DNA of 64,000 nucleotides from positions 1 to 64,000 of the forward strand of contig CAZMCH010000005.1 of assembly GCA_964564735.1 (NCBI GenBank), written 5' to 3'. How positions within the stretch are numbered: the stretch's first letter is position 1; every line of letters begins with the position of its first letter. This DNA is from CAZMCH01 sp964564735. GTDB taxonomy: Bacteria > Poribacteria > DTPJ01. Under the pieces are notes generated by a model. That model saw only the letters and a program-made list of their open reading frames with translations. It was not told the DNA's origin and did no database searches. The position numbers and the translations under genes are program-made. This document shows, piece by piece, positions 17,481 through 26,903 of the stretch.

Positions 17481-18512
17481 TTATATTAGCTTTTGATTAA
17501 CAGCCTCCCAAACTTCATCAACAGTAATTAGCTTCATACAGATATTGTCTTTGCATTTATTTGTAAACTGTTTGCATGGTGAGCAAGGGACATCATGTCT
17601 TATTATCGCATGTTTTTCCCCAAAGGGCTGAAATTTTATATGATTCCCGGGACCAAATAGAGCAACAGTTTTTGTTCCCATTGCGGTAGATATATGCATT
17701 GGTCCCGTATCATTGCTTAGTAGGACATCGCATCTTTCAATTATGCCTGCTAATTGACGGAGTGTAACTTTTTCATTCATCAAGATAGGCTGTGATTTCA
17801 TATTTTGGGTGATGTTATTAACAATATCGTCCTCATTTGGTCCACCAAAGATTATTACTTTTGCATTGTGATTTTTAATAGCAAGATCACCTATTTGAGC
17901 GAATCTATCAGGTAGCCAGCATCTAGGTCGCCATCCTGCACCCGGAAAAATGCCTAATATCTTTTCATCTGGAGTTAATCCCTTCTTTTCAAGCCTATCA
18001 ATAGCAAATTCTCTATCTTTATCAGAAATAAACATCTTTGGTTCTCTTATAGCATCCTCTATTCCTAAAGGTTTTACAAGGTCTAGGTTACGATCAATAG
18101 CATGTTTATTGACTTTGTCAGGTATTTTTATATCACATAAAAAGCCGTTTGGTTGATGGTATCCGATTCGACATTTAACCTTGCCTTTATATGCCATATA
18201 AGCGGATCGGAATTTTCTTTGCATATCAATACTGACATCAAATTTTCTTTCTTTGAGCAAGTCTTTGACTTTTCGCGTCTCCTCAAAGCCTTTCATGCCT
18301 TTGGCATCTCGATTAAAAATTATAATTTCATCAAGGCGAGGATCTGCGGATACTACGTCAGCAGATTTATTTCCTACAAGCATTGCAATATAGGCTTTGG
18401 GGTAGGCTTTTCGAATTGCATCTATTACAGGTGTAGTCAAAACGACATCTCCCAAAGAGCCGAATCTTATTAATAAAATACTTTTTATGTCTTTTAGTGA
18501 TAATATATTCAT
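17481..18512 (-). CDS. Glycosyltransferase family 9 (heptosyltransferase type)
   Basis: Started at the ATG at 18512 (343 aa), where AGGT precedes at good spacing and the family N-terminus I-L-L-I-R-F-G-S-L-G-D-V-V-L-T-T-P begins. The frame is open to 18587, but the extra residues look unlike the family. D-T-G-P-M-H-I-S-T-A-M-G-T-K-T-V marks the nucleotide-sugar domain, and C-S-P-C-K-Q-F-T-N-K-C is in the C-terminal cysteine cluster. It is first of the two-gene GT9 operon; the two proteins are paralogues. Confidence 0.88.
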   Translation of the reverse strand: MNILSLKDIKSILLIRFGSLGDVVLTTPVIDAIRKAYPKAYIAMLVGNKSADVVSADPRLDEIIIFNRDAKGMKGFEETRKVKDLLKERKFDVSIDMQRKFRSAYMAYKGKVKCRIGYHQPNGFLCDIKIPDKVNKHAIDRNLDLVKPLGIEDAIREPKMFISDKDREFAIDRLEKKGLTPDEKILGIFPGAGWRPRCWLPDRFAQIGDLAIKNHNAKVIIFGGPNEDDIVNNITQNMKSQPILMNEKVTLRQLAGIIERCDVLLSNDTGPMHISTAMGTKTVALFGPGNHIKFQPFGEKHAIIRHDVPCSPCKQFTNKCKDNICMKLITVDEVWEAVNQKLI

Positions 18513-18898
18513 TTTTTTACCTGAAAAATTATGAATATTACGACATTGTTTAATATGTATTGGATAAAAGCCAAATCGCACTATCATCTTTAAGATGATT
18601 GGGAATATTCATTATCTACTTGTATTTACGAACATTAAGGTCTCCATTTCTGTAGGGGCGTATTAGCAATACGCCCAATATGTATCAACTTATGAAGAAT
18701 ATGATGGATTTTTGATGTGAAATCACATTTAATAAGTCCCGAAGGGACAAAATATTTATAGAAATAGCAATCAAAAAAACATAAAACTCCGAATGGAGTG
18801 ATATATAAAATATAATGTTTTGACAAATATGTCGCTACTTCGGAGATTTAGAGGGATATTCAAAAAATCTATAAATAAAAACTAATTTGATTGACCAC
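18513..18898. other. Repeat-rich intergenic stretch
   Basis: No gene is supported. It contains a perfect GGGCGTATT-AGC-AATACGCCC hairpin (18656-18676), a GTCCC-GAAG-GGAC motif near 18740, and an ACTCC-GAAT-GGAGT motif near 18785 in AT-rich sequence. These look like decayed short intergenic repeats. Confidence 0.55.
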
Positions 18899-19010
18899 CA
18901 ATTCCTGCAGATCAAGTATTGACCGCACTTTGTAGCCCAGTCTTTTAGGCTGGCTTTTCGAAAAACCAAGTTAGAATCTTGGCTTACAAAAACAATTAGC
19001 ACAAGTCGTT
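18899..19010. repeat. MITE-like element, copy 1 (TIR AACGACTTGTGCTAATT)
   Basis: About 110 bases sharing the core ATCAAGTATTGA...GCACTTTGTAGCCCAG and CTTTTAGGCTGG with the element at 55202-55324. The right end AATTAGCACAAGTCGTT (18994-19010) is the reverse complement of the left end of that copy; the left end here is decayed. It runs two bases into the stop codon of the next gene. Confidence 0.65.
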
Positions 19011-19734
19011 AGTTTCTTATTTTGCTCCATGTTGTAGCCAATTTGCTATTGCGTTCTACTGATTTAGCTCTATAAATGTCATCAATAGTTTCTCCTACAA
19101 CCATGTTGTCAAAATAACTTACACCAGAAGTAATACCCATCATACCGACAGGTCCGCTCTTAAATGTATTATCATTAGTTTCTACAACAGGCTTCATATT
19201 CTCAAAAGGAGTAGCATCATCTCGCTTTTTGAGATATATCTCATGTTTACTGCCTTTCATAATCAAACGATGGCTATACCAAACGTTATTTTCATTAGGA
19301 TATTTTCCAGAAGCTATATTTGCCCAATTACCGGCGTTGCGTGTATAGATGTGTATCTCTGAAGCTCCCTGACGCCTGCTACCATGATAGTGGGCTTCCG
19401 CACCCTCAACTCTATATATAGTTCCTACATAACTATCGTTTTCCCACATCCAATCAAAATCCCAGACATAATCTTTCCAATTTTCTCTACCATTAACAAC
19501 TGGTATATAAAGTCCAATACCTACGGTTTTTGCCACTTTATTATTTTTATCTGTTGGGTCTTCTTGAATCGTTATTATTGAATTACCAGCAGCAAAATCA
19601 ATGCGCTCCCAATTCGATGGTTCAGCACCCAATTTATCAACCTCAAAATCATCAACAAAAAGCACTTTGGCATTTGATATTACGGATAATACAAAGAAAA
19701 TCAGGATCACCAAATATGTTTTAGTTTTTAACAT
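19009..19734 (-). CDS. Secreted LamG/DUF1080-like protein with conserved C-terminal tail
   Basis: A 241-residue protein with a signal peptide (hydrophobic residues 7-22, cleavage probably after S-N-A-K) and strong GGAGGT site. The body (V-D-D-F-E-V-D near 27, W-D-F-D-W-M-W, G-T-I-Y-R-V-E, N-V-W-Y-S-H-R-L-I-M-K-G, Y-F-D-N-M-V-V-G) is a concanavalin-like jelly roll resembling LamG or 3-keto-disaccharide-hydrolase (DUF1080) domains, which bind or cleave glycans. The C-terminus ends S-K-L-A-T-T-W-S-K-I-R-N, the tail shared with the genes at 43153 and 54394. Binding target unknown. Confidence 0.75.
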   Translation of the reverse strand: MLKTKTYLVILIFFVLSVISNAKVLFVDDFEVDKLGAEPSNWERIDFAAGNSIITIQEDPTDKNNKVAKTVGIGLYIPVVNGRENWKDYVWDFDWMWENDSYVGTIYRVEGAEAHYHGSRRQGASEIHIYTRNAGNWANIASGKYPNENNVWYSHRLIMKGSKHEIYLKKRDDATPFENMKPVVETNDNTFKSGPVGMMGITSGVSYFDNMVVGETIDDIYRAKSVERNSKLATTWSKIRN

Positions 19735-19886
19735 TTTATATTACCTCCATAAATTATATCAATTTGCGTTATCTTTTGTTATCAGCATTATATTTTCTTT
19801 TTTATTTTTGTGATAAACTATAAAGTCACCTAACCATATACCCAATAGCATTTATTTTATCACAAGGAGGAAACTTACACAAATAA

Positions 19887-21335
19887 TTATACACTACTAA
19901 AGAACTCATTGATCGCAGACACAGTAACATCAACGGTCTGCTGTCCGCCATCAGGACCGACCGCAGTGCCAGCAATGAAGGCTCCATAGCTACCGCCATG
20001 TATGGAACGCTCTGTGGGAAGGTATGTCGCATCTCCAGCGAGTTGAACTACAAACGTCTGAAGAGCCTTACTACGACCTTTAATTCGGTCTCCGTAGTCA
20101 AGGTAGTATTCAAAGCGATTTGAACACATTGCGATTTCGCCTATTCGCAAAACGTGCAGTTCAATCGGAAGCGATAGGCATTCTCCGCGCTGTTGGGCAT
20201 GATAAAGATCAATGACTTGTTGGTAAAAACTGCGGGAGGCAAACGCACTTGAATATTCGAGAGACATAGGGTCCGAAGACTCTAGTAAAGCCAATCGCTC
20301 TTCTGCGAGAGCCACCTGTTTCTGAGCATCTGCGAAATCGGCTTCAGTAGCGCGACGGCGGGGGAGATCAAGAGAAATATTCCTATGCCTGAATTGGACG
20401 CTGTCACAAATATCTGTTGACGTAAGCAATAGCACTTCGTCAATGAGTGTTGCCAGCCTATTTGCTATGTCGCGTCGTCTGCCCATACGATAATCCTCGC
20501 CATATCCTTTCAGACGCAACATCCGACTGTCAGCGCGAGTATTCAGTAGCGTATGCGGTGAAAGGTCTCCCGATGCGGAACATTGTGGTAGAATGTGTAT
20601 ATGCGCGCCAAGACGACTGCGAATCTCCTCTCGTGTTTCATGCCAGTAGTCGGCAGACACGAAGTAGGATATCTCAGTGCATTGGGATGGGCAAGGCACA
20701 TTTACGATCATGCCTGTCAAGGTATGGTTCGGGTCATAGGTGAAAAGCAATTCAACAGCGTGGTCTTCATGTCCCTCGATATGTGAGAAGTCGGTTGTGT
20801 CTGTACTGCCATACATTCTCGTAGAGCCATCGAAGTATGCAACCCGTCGGTTGAATCCGATTACGGCGTAACCCCTGCCCCAACTTAACGAACCCGCTGT
20901 TCGTTTATTCCATGCCTCAACAGCCGCTTCGCTGATCTTCTCAATAAGTAGATCGGCATACGCTTCCTTTGTCATAACGTCATCAGCCATCTTTGGGCGT
21001 CCAAAGTCGGTGAAGGGTCTCGGTTGGTCTGGTGCTGTATGCGTATGAGTGGCGGAGATTAACAACATATTCGGTCTGAATTCTGGTAGGATATTGGAAA
21101 GGCGATCGCGGCAACCGTCAATTACACACTGAGCCACCGCAACCGCATCTATTGATACAATGATAGCTTGCTCATTCTTGTCATCTGACTCCAGCGCCAA
21201 CGCTGTGACGGTCAGTGGATCATGTATCTCTTCGGTTATTCGAATGTGGAATTGACCACACAGTGATACTTTACCGGTGGGTGTAATATCACGCGACGCC
21301 CAGCCGATCAGCAGGTTTGATAATGACTCACCCAT
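19887..21335 (-). CDS. Neutral/alkaline ceramidase-like protein, compositionally foreign
   Basis: Started at the ATG at 21335 (482 aa), seven bases after a GGAGGA site; an upstream ATG at 21386 is in frame. The N-terminus G-W-A-S-R-D-I-T-P and A-T-H-T-H-T-A-P-D near residue 95 match the N-terminal domain of neutral ceramidases and related unnamed proteins, whose histidines bind zinc. No signal peptide and none of the ceramidase C-terminal domain, so the substrate may not be ceramide. Two sampled 60-base blocks inside hold 26 and 30 G+C, against 16 in a block of the next gene, and codon use is visibly richer in GC. It was probably acquired from another lineage. Confidence 0.75.
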   Translation of the reverse strand: MGESLSNLLIGWASRDITPTGKVSLCGQFHIRITEEIHDPLTVTALALESDDKNEQAIIVSIDAVAVAQCVIDGCRDRLSNILPEFRPNMLLISATHTHTAPDQPRPFTDFGRPKMADDVMTKEAYADLLIEKISEAAVEAWNKRTAGSLSWGRGYAVIGFNRRVAYFDGSTRMYGSTDTTDFSHIEGHEDHAVELLFTYDPNHTLTGMIVNVPCPSQCTEISYFVSADYWHETREEIRSRLGAHIHILPQCSASGDLSPHTLLNTRADSRMLRLKGYGEDYRMGRRRDIANRLATLIDEVLLLTSTDICDSVQFRHRNISLDLPRRRATEADFADAQKQVALAEERLALLESSDPMSLEYSSAFASRSFYQQVIDLYHAQQRGECLSLPIELHVLRIGEIAMCSNRFEYYLDYGDRIKGRSKALQTFVVQLAGDATYLPTERSIHGGSYGAFIAGTAVGPDGGQQTVDVTVSAINEFFSSV

Positions 21336-21541
21336 GTATTGTTCCTCCATGATTCTGCTCATCTCTGGGTTGGTCAGGTATAACATGAGTTACCCACGAT
21401 GAACGCCTGATTCATTGCATAAATCCAATCTTCGCTATTCTAACACAATACATTAATCTGTATCAACTATGAAATGTCTAAGATGAGTCTAACCTTGACA
21501 AGACCTGAGCAGAGCTGACTAACATTAACATTTATATAGGA

Positions 21542-22864
21542 TTAGAAGGGAATAAAATCCATAACCGCATTATATATTGTATCAAACAATTCCTGTATAT
21601 CGCTTTCCTCAACTGATGAAAAAGCTACTCTAATATCTTGTCCACCGATAGCTATAACACCAACACCATATTTTTTAAGAAGATGAACTCTTAATTCCTC
21701 TGGATCGACAGATTTAATCTGAAGGCACATGAAATAGCCTGAATTGAATGGATGGACATTCCATGCGTCATTATATTTACTATCTTTTAGCACTTCATAA
21801 ACTTTCATAGCACGAGACCTAAGGATTTCTGCTTTATCTGCCCTTTCTTTTTCATAATTGGGCGATCTTAAAGCTTCTATTACCAATGTTTGTGATAGAT
21901 TCGAGCAATTTGATATTGTGCTTCTAATACAGCCCATTACTTTTCTCTCAAGTGCATTATATATTGGCTCATCATTTATAGGATTACCAAGGGCAAATGA
22001 TATAAAACCTATTCTAAATCCCCAAGCATATTGTTCTTTTGATGCCCCATCTATCTTTATTGTCAGCACTTTTGGATGAATACCTGCTATATAACCTGAT
22101 ATTGATTCCTTTATGGCTTCATCATCATAGAATAAACCAAAATAGGCGTCATCACAAACAGCAATGATATTGCATCCTGATTCTGCTGTCTCTTTGATCA
22201 CTTCAGCTATTTTGTTTGCTTCTTCTTTGGTTACAGTATAGCCTGTTGGGTTGTTTGGAAAATTCAGGATTGTGATTATTTTGTTTCTGTATTTTGCAGT
22301 ATTTAGCATTACATTTCGGAAGTCTTCTATATTGAATCCGCCGTTGTTATTGTATAGCGAATACATAACAATTTCAGCACCGCAACGAGTTCCATATATC
22401 AATGGATAATTATCCCAAACTTTATCAGCAACAATAACTACATCATCAGGATCAACAAACAAGTCACCCACTATATTTAATCCATGTGTCAAGCCATTTG
22501 TAACGATAGGATTACTTATGCTTTTACCAACAAGAGACGGATTATCATCTATAATCTTTTTCTTCCACATTGTCCTTAGCTCAGGTTTACCGGGCGCAGG
22601 GGCATAATTATATGAGTCTTTTGGTGGTAAGTCACTTATATGCTTATTTATTGACTCTAAATATATTGGTGTTCCTTTTTCGGTAGCGATGCCTATTGTT
22701 GCATTTGTCTTTTTGGCTTGTGCGTTTGCCTCTGCACTTTGACTCAATATGCCCTTTGGAAAAAATATGCGTTGCCCAAATTTAGAAAGCATATTAAAAA
22801 GATTTTCATCGTTCTTTTTTATTATTGTGTTTAATTCGACTGCAAGTGGATCAAGCGAACTCAT
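21542..22864 (-). CDS. PLP-dependent class I/II aminotransferase
   Basis: A 440-residue fold-type I aminotransferase preceded by AAGGAG. N-F-P-N-N-P-T-G-Y holds the conserved asparagine and proline, C-D-D-A-Y-F-G the aspartate and tyrosine, and K-I-D-G-A-S-K-E (lysine near residue 274) the PLP Schiff base, then W-G-F-R-I-G-F the phosphate arginine region. It uses an amino donor and a 2-oxo acid, but specificity cannot be told. The N-terminal extension of about 50 residues before the usual start of the fold is notable. It stands alone between unrelated genes. Confidence 0.85.
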   Translation of the reverse strand: MSSLDPLAVELNTIIKKNDENLFNMLSKFGQRIFFPKGILSQSAEANAQAKKTNATIGIATEKGTPIYLESINKHISDLPPKDSYNYAPAPGKPELRTMWKKKIIDDNPSLVGKSISNPIVTNGLTHGLNIVGDLFVDPDDVVIVADKVWDNYPLIYGTRCGAEIVMYSLYNNNGGFNIEDFRNVMLNTAKYRNKIITILNFPNNPTGYTVTKEEANKIAEVIKETAESGCNIIAVCDDAYFGLFYDDEAIKESISGYIAGIHPKVLTIKIDGASKEQYAWGFRIGFISFALGNPINDEPIYNALERKVMGCIRSTISNCSNLSQTLVIEALRSPNYEKERADKAEILRSRAMKVYEVLKDSKYNDAWNVHPFNSGYFMCLQIKSVDPEELRVHLLKKYGVGVIAIGGQDIRVAFSSVEESDIQELFDTIYNAVMDFIPF

Positions 22865-22910
22865 TTTTCTCTCCTTATTTTTTTGATAAGTTGTCTATAA
22901 TTCTAAAAGA

Positions 22911-24908
22911 CTAACGTATTATGGCTATTTTGCCTGTTTTTACTTTTATTTCGTCAGCCAATTCAGCCTTTATTTCATAAATATATACACCGCTTGCAAG
23001 GTTAGTATCTCTTATTGGTAATAACATTTTATCGCTAGATGTAACAACCTCTATTAAATTGCTATAAACCAAATTCCCATTTATTGTATAAAGATTAAAT
23101 GTAAGCTTATCTATTAGTGAAAAAAGTTTATATTCAATATTAATATAACCATCTTTATCAGGACCAGGATTGGGATAAACTTTTGTTATTCTTATCATTT
23201 CAGGGGCAAGGTCAGAAGCTATCGAATCATACATGATGGAATATGGCTTGACAAAATTATAGGAGTTATTTGATGATATAGAAATATAATAATTTCCGCC
23301 TTTATTGCTATTAAAATCAATAATCATAGATGATTGAGAGATTTTTTGATTAACTTGCACAACCGCACCATGAGAATCAAAGACATATATCATATATTCC
23401 CCAACATCCACTAATCCATCAAGATAGATTGTAATCAAATTTTGTGGTTTTGTTTGTATTAGATAAAAGTCAATATCTTCTTGATTTTTTAGAAATGACG
23501 TATATTGCTTTTTAATCACCAAAGGACCAAAGGCTTCTGAAATGCTGTTATTTGGCTCGTAACTATCATCAAAGAAAAGGCTAAATGGCATTGATAAGCC
23601 TATTGAACCTATATCAGTTATTATAATTCCACTATAAGAACCATCATTAGCATTGCTGTTTGGATACGTTGTAGGAGTAAATGACGTTTGCTTATCTTCT
23701 AATGAAAATCCTGCACCGGAAGTTGCTTTTCTAGCAGATGACCGATCTGGATCGCTTGGATCCTCAACCCAAGCCCTATGTGGATAACTGAATGAACTGG
23801 GTTGATTCTCATCTATATGCCATATTATTATTCCAGATTCGGGAAGAAACGTATCATATATAGTCCCAGCCTTTGTATTTCTATTTTCTATAATAAAATA
23901 TTCCCTGCCAAATTTATGAGGCATATCAATTTTATATGACCTTTTGCCTTTGGGCAATCCAAGACTATCAACAAAATATGTTCCCTGTTCTTTGATTTCA
24001 ATAGGTTCAAGCCATCCCCTTATACCATTTGATTTATCTGCATCAAAATCCCATTTTAGATAGCTACATATATGGCTTGGATGCTGTCCATTATCAAGAT
24101 AAGGTCCAAACATACCCATCAGACACCAAAAACCAACAGGATAATCCCATGCGTAAAGATCGGGAGCACCAAATTCATGGAAAAATTCATGGCAGAATAT
24201 ACCAATATTTAGATATTCCTCAGACGGATCCTCTGCAACAATTATTGCAGACATTATCTTTGTTCCATCGTATTCACCAGCAATTCCAGTAACAGCCGCA
24301 GACCATATATCACCAGATATGCCAGTCGAAGCTTCATCATTGCCAGAATGTATGATCATCAGATGATCAACATATCCATCGCCATCTCTATCATATCTTG
24401 AAAAATCAACTTCTGCATCCGCCATCGTGCATGCTTCTTCAACTAATTCTCTGTATCTCTCGGTCATTATATTGCCAGCACCATAATACGTCATTTTGTT
24501 TTTTGCACGATACCAGCGATCACCATCAGGAACAACACCCCCAAGATAACCTGATTGAATCTGCATTTGTCCGTAAGAAACTTCATTGAAATATAAATAC
24601 ATCGATGTTCCCTCTTTGCCAAACAGGGCTTGATTAAAAACAGATGCAGGTTTCTTCCCCAGCTGGTCTGAAAAATCAATTCTGATGGCAAGGATATATT
24701 CTATACCGTCGTCTTGCCTAACATAATCTTTTCTTATCATATCAGGATCAAGCATTTGCATTGCATTTATATTTGTAATATTCATTTTGGGCGCAAAACT
24801 ACCATCTTCCATCTTACCAAAAAATAGTTTTGGATTTGGTGGCGCGCCATATGAAATAAATGCAAACGAAAATATAATAATGGCTATACAAAATGATGTT
24901 TTTATCAT
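22911..24908 (-). CDS. Secreted M6-family metalloprotease with T9SS-like C-terminal domain
   Basis: A 665-residue protein with signal peptide (residues 1-21). H-E-F-F-H-E-F-G-A-P-D-L-Y-A-W-D near residue 240 is the HExxHxxGxxD zinc site of immune-inhibitor-A type M6 proteases, followed by W-C-L-M-G. D-R-D-G-D-G-Y-V-D-H near residue 172 is a calcium-type loop. The middle carries a PPC-like domain. The last 90 residues begin V-Y-P-N-P-G-P and end G-V-Y-I-Y-E-I-K...K-T-G-K-I-A, the pattern of type A type-IX-secretion sorting domains. It probably degrades external protein. No T9SS genes are seen in the window. Confidence 0.88.
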   Translation of the reverse strand: MIKTSFCIAIIIFSFAFISYGAPPNPKLFFGKMEDGSFAPKMNITNINAMQMLDPDMIRKDYVRQDDGIEYILAIRIDFSDQLGKKPASVFNQALFGKEGTSMYLYFNEVSYGQMQIQSGYLGGVVPDGDRWYRAKNKMTYYGAGNIMTERYRELVEEACTMADAEVDFSRYDRDGDGYVDHLMIIHSGNDEASTGISGDIWSAAVTGIAGEYDGTKIMSAIIVAEDPSEEYLNIGIFCHEFFHEFGAPDLYAWDYPVGFWCLMGMFGPYLDNGQHPSHICSYLKWDFDADKSNGIRGWLEPIEIKEQGTYFVDSLGLPKGKRSYKIDMPHKFGREYFIIENRNTKAGTIYDTFLPESGIIIWHIDENQPSSFSYPHRAWVEDPSDPDRSSARKATSGAGFSLEDKQTSFTPTTYPNSNANDGSYSGIIITDIGSIGLSMPFSLFFDDSYEPNNSISEAFGPLVIKKQYTSFLKNQEDIDFYLIQTKPQNLITIYLDGLVDVGEYMIYVFDSHGAVVQVNQKISQSSMIIDFNSNKGGNYYISISSNNSYNFVKPYSIMYDSIASDLAPEMIRITKVYPNPGPDKDGYINIEYKLFSLIDKLTFNLYTINGNLVYSNLIEVVTSSDKMLLPIRDTNLASGVYIYEIKAELADEIKVKTGKIAIIR

Positions 24909-24929
24909 TTATCAAATTTCCCAAACGTT

Positions 24930-26898
24930 TTATGCCTCAACGATTTGATCAACTTCTGTAGAGATTAGCTTGCTAGGGTCTTCATATATGACAGGTCTCA
25001 TACGAAGGCTTGTTTGTATAGGTGCCAATTCAAGATTGACAGGGATATGGATGCTAATCTCTGTTCCTTCATTTTCTTGGCTGGATACGTGTATATTACC
25101 TCTATGGTCTCTAATTATCCTATTTACTATACTTAAACCAAAACCACTGCCACGTTCTTTTGTTGTATATCCGGGTTTAAATATGTTATCAATATCTTTA
25201 TGGGCGATACCAATACCTGTATCCTTAAATATGATCTCTGCTTCTGATGTTGAATCAAGATATCGGGTAGATAAGAAAATACTTCCTTCGTTTTTTATGG
25301 CTTCCATTGAATTTATTACAATATTATTAAAAGCATCTTTAAGCCTTCTGGCATCACCCTTAACTTTTGGTAAACTACTGTCTAGGTCTGTATAGCAAAT
25401 AATATTGCCATGATTTAGCTGATTTTGAGAATTATCACTCCTAAAACCTATTTGTGAAATTACGGACATCAATATCACATTAACATCAACTAAATCTAAA
25501 ACAAGGCTTTCATGCCTAAGCGCACCAAGAAGATTAACCATTTCGTTATAGCATTTTTCTTGATCTGTTAAAACTTCCTGAAGCTTTTCTGATACACCAA
25601 AATCTGATTCTCGACATACTCGCCTTAATTTTGAGCCTGCAACACCAATAAGATTTTTTATTGCGTGGGCTTTTGAATAAATGCTTTCACATGCCTCTGC
25701 ACGTCCAACATCCATTAATGCTATTGATAAGTTAAACAATATCTTTGCAGATTCTCCCGATTCATCTTCTATCCATCGCTGAAAATCTCTTAATATTTCC
25801 TCATTTCTTTGATAAAAGTATATCTTTGCCAGATTATAATATGGGCTTGCATAATCAGGATCAAGTTTGATTGCTTCTCGGAACTCCCGAACAGCCTTGT
25901 CTATCAATTGTTTATTAGAATATAACACCCCAAGATTATTGTGTGCTTCCGCAGACCAATCAGCTAAAATCAAGCCCATCTCATAGGCAGTAATTGCTAG
26001 TTCTGTATCCTCAGGATTATCATCATATATGCTACCAAGTAAAAAATAGACATTATGTATATCATCAAAATCCTGAAATTCCTCATATATATCAACAAGT
26101 TCAAGCAATTGAGCTATTGCATTTTGACGTAATTCTGGTTCTTTATATCTCTTTCTTGCATATATCAATGCNNNNNNNNNNATGAAATTTAGCATTTAAA
26201 TGATCAGGTGTTAACTCTAATACTTCTTGAAATCTCCTTATTGCCTGCTCATTATTGTCATCAAATTCTGTATGAATCAATGCCAAATAATATATAGCAT
26301 CAGAATCGTTTGGATTAAATTCGAGTTGACGTTCAAATGTCCTGCGGGCATCTTCCCATCTTTTTAATGATATATAAACAACTCCAAGATTATATAACGC
26401 ATCACGAAATAACGGATCAATATCGACTATCTTTTCAAGATCAAAACACGCTTTTTCATACTCACCAAGATAAAAATATGATGCGCCTCTTCTATAAATA
26501 GCATCCAAATAATTTGGATCAAGTGAGATCGCTTTATTAAAGCTTTCAATACAATCATTTATCCTTTTATCATCTTTAAATACAAGCCCAAGTGTATAAT
26601 GAAACAAAGGAACATCTGGACGTATTTTGATTGCTTTTTCTAGTTCGTTTTGTGCCTCATCAAAAAGCCCCATCTTATAATAAACCGCACCCAAATTATG
26701 ATAGGCAGTAGAATATTCTGGATCAAGCTGGATTGCGCGCCTATATGCCTCAATAGCATATTCATAGACCATTGATTGAGCATATAGATTGCCAAGTCGA
26801 CATTGATCTCTTGCTTCGGGGCTACCTGATCTACCTTCTTGAGCATGAATCTCTTTTGACTCTGTTGTTTCTATATCTCTTAAATCTTGCTTTCTCAT
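24930..26898 (-). CDS. TPR-repeat sensor histidine kinase (NtrB-like), interrupted by an assembly gap
   Basis: Two open stretches, 26898 to the N run and the N run to 24930, are in different frames but read as one protein. The upstream part has about six TPRs (Y-H-N-L-G-A-V-Y-Y-K-M-G and similar); the downstream part continues TPRs, then has an H-box A-H-A-I-K-N-L-I-G, N-box F-N-N-I-V-I-N-S-M-E-A, G1 D-T-G-I-G-I and G2 G-S-G-F-G-L. The frame change is explained by the gap length being arbitrary. No membrane segment, so a cytoplasmic sensor. The H-box type is that of NtrB-like kinases, which usually act with sigma-54 activators, and the gene just upstream is a sigma-54-like factor. No response regulator follows. 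Confidence 0.82.
26172..26181. other. Assembly gap (ten Ns)
   Basis: Ten N bases inside the TPR-kinase gene. A fixed small number suggests a scaffold join, not a measured length. Residues and repeats are missing here. Confidence 0.95.
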
Positions 26899-26903
26899 AG
26901 GTT

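Noticed and set aside
4331..18676. Could the GGGCGTATT hairpins and ATTCCAGC repeats form a CRISPR array?
   Set aside because: Copies are few, kilobases apart, lack regular spacers and have no cas genes near.
18635..18826. Possible small minus-strand gene of 63 codons.
   Set aside because: It runs through hairpin repeats, has no ribosome site and no protein-like pattern.
22911..24908. A type IX secretion locus in the window.
   Set aside because: Two proteins carry T9SS-like C-terminal domains, but no secretion component gene is present here.
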